Positions 63,899 to 64,000 of a stretch of DNA of 64,000 bases are shown piece by piece. This stretch comes from CAILUF01 sp964505265 (GTDB lineage: Bacteria; Pseudomonadota; Alphaproteobacteria; Rickettsiales; UBA1997): contig CAZDGN010000007.1 in the NCBI GenBank assembly GCA_964505265.1, forward strand, positions 4,472 through 68,471, read 5' to 3'. Every line of letters starts with the position of its first letter. Within the stretch, counting starts at the first letter, position 1. The notes below the pieces were generated by a model. It worked only from the letters and a program-made list of their open reading frames with translations. It searched no databases and was not told the DNA's origin. The position numbers were made by a program, and so were the translations under genes.

Positions 63899-64000
63899 TT
63901 AATACCAATTTTTACAATTCTCAACTAACGGTCGCCAATTCTTTAATATTAGTAGTATAGTGCATTGATCGCTTGTTACATTGCATTGCCCAACTTCTTT
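63899..64000 (-). CDS. Possible 3' end of a gene entering from the right edge
   Basis: On the minus strand a frame is open from the window edge to TAA 63901-63899, 33 codons, reading through GQCNVTSDQCTILLIL and KNWRPLVENCKNWY. It is rich in Cys and Trp, which is unlike random AT-rich DNA, but too short to identify. Confidence 0.3.
   Translation of the reverse strand, partial: KEVGQCNVTSDQCTILLILKNWRPLVENCKNWY

Overview
The window is a chromosomal segment of a very AT-rich alphaproteobacterium with short intergenic spaces. Several families point to Alphaproteobacteria: an IalB-type protein, a CarD/CdnL regulator, an LptE and BamE set, a U32 protein with a Cys-rich tail, and a CcmF-type cytochrome c system. 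Low GC together with effector-like genes suggests the Rickettsiales or a related host-associated lineage. The cell nevertheless keeps full lipid A functions, a TonB receptor, threonine synthase, RibD and FolE, so it is less reduced than Rickettsia or Anaplasma. Family placement is inference. Two runs of exactly 100 N (5936-6035, 7898-7997) show this is a scaffolded draft.

Layout. 1-1568: rho, cut by the window edge, with a long polar N-terminal extension. 1569-2593: gene-poor kilobase with small palindromes. 2594-9927: a minus-strand type I restriction-modification operon, hsdM - yhcG (DUF1016) - hsdS 5' remnant - rhuM - hsdS - hsdR. Its two gaps lie in yhcG and in the second target domain of hsdS, and rhuM is bracketed by a 24-bp direct repeat. 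10159-19453: a minus-strand run folE - maf - terC - FAD oxidoreductase - DUF1365 - Cfa-like methyltransferase - chalcone-isomerase-like - MFS - DUF3833 - SDR - corA. Its middle resembles the phospholipid-modification clusters linked elsewhere to the singlet-oxygen (RpoE-ChrR) response. 19628-27388: skp, a Xer recombinase, a phytochelatin-synthase-like protease, dgt, a 43-residue membrane protein, kbl, a small lipoprotein, thiL, an RDD protein and lpxC. 27455-37146: a BamE-like lipoprotein, rpmF-plsX-fabH, a glycosyltransferase, an M23 peptidase, CarD with charged tails, lolD, gap and an IalB-like gene. 37172-46691: U32 protein, lptE-pyrG, nitronate monooxygenase, xseA, lpxK-lpxL and a PEGA lipoprotein.

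46879-50589 encodes two tandem outer-membrane barrels followed by a 607-residue protein with a Ulp/YopJ-like (CE clan) cysteine protease head, two membrane segments and a long Ala/Pro/Ser/Thr tract: a candidate host-directed effector. Next come a TonB receptor, groESL, grxC, two paralogous Tyr/Pro-rich lipoproteins, ribD, holC, rppH, thrC and ccmF. Two further low-complexity genes (57463-58212 minus; 62704-63879 plus) each carry a single in-frame TAA inside an otherwise open frame. The second has 66-bp tandem repeats and a bipartite nuclear-localisation-like motif.

Most genes serve envelope construction (LpxC, LpxK, LpxL, LptE, LolD, BamE, Skp, PlsX, FabH, M23), nucleotide and cofactor metabolism, and DNA or RNA maintenance. 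Accessory content is concentrated in the restriction locus, the lipid-modification cluster and the three effector-like genes. I see no tRNA or rRNA gene and no CRISPR array.
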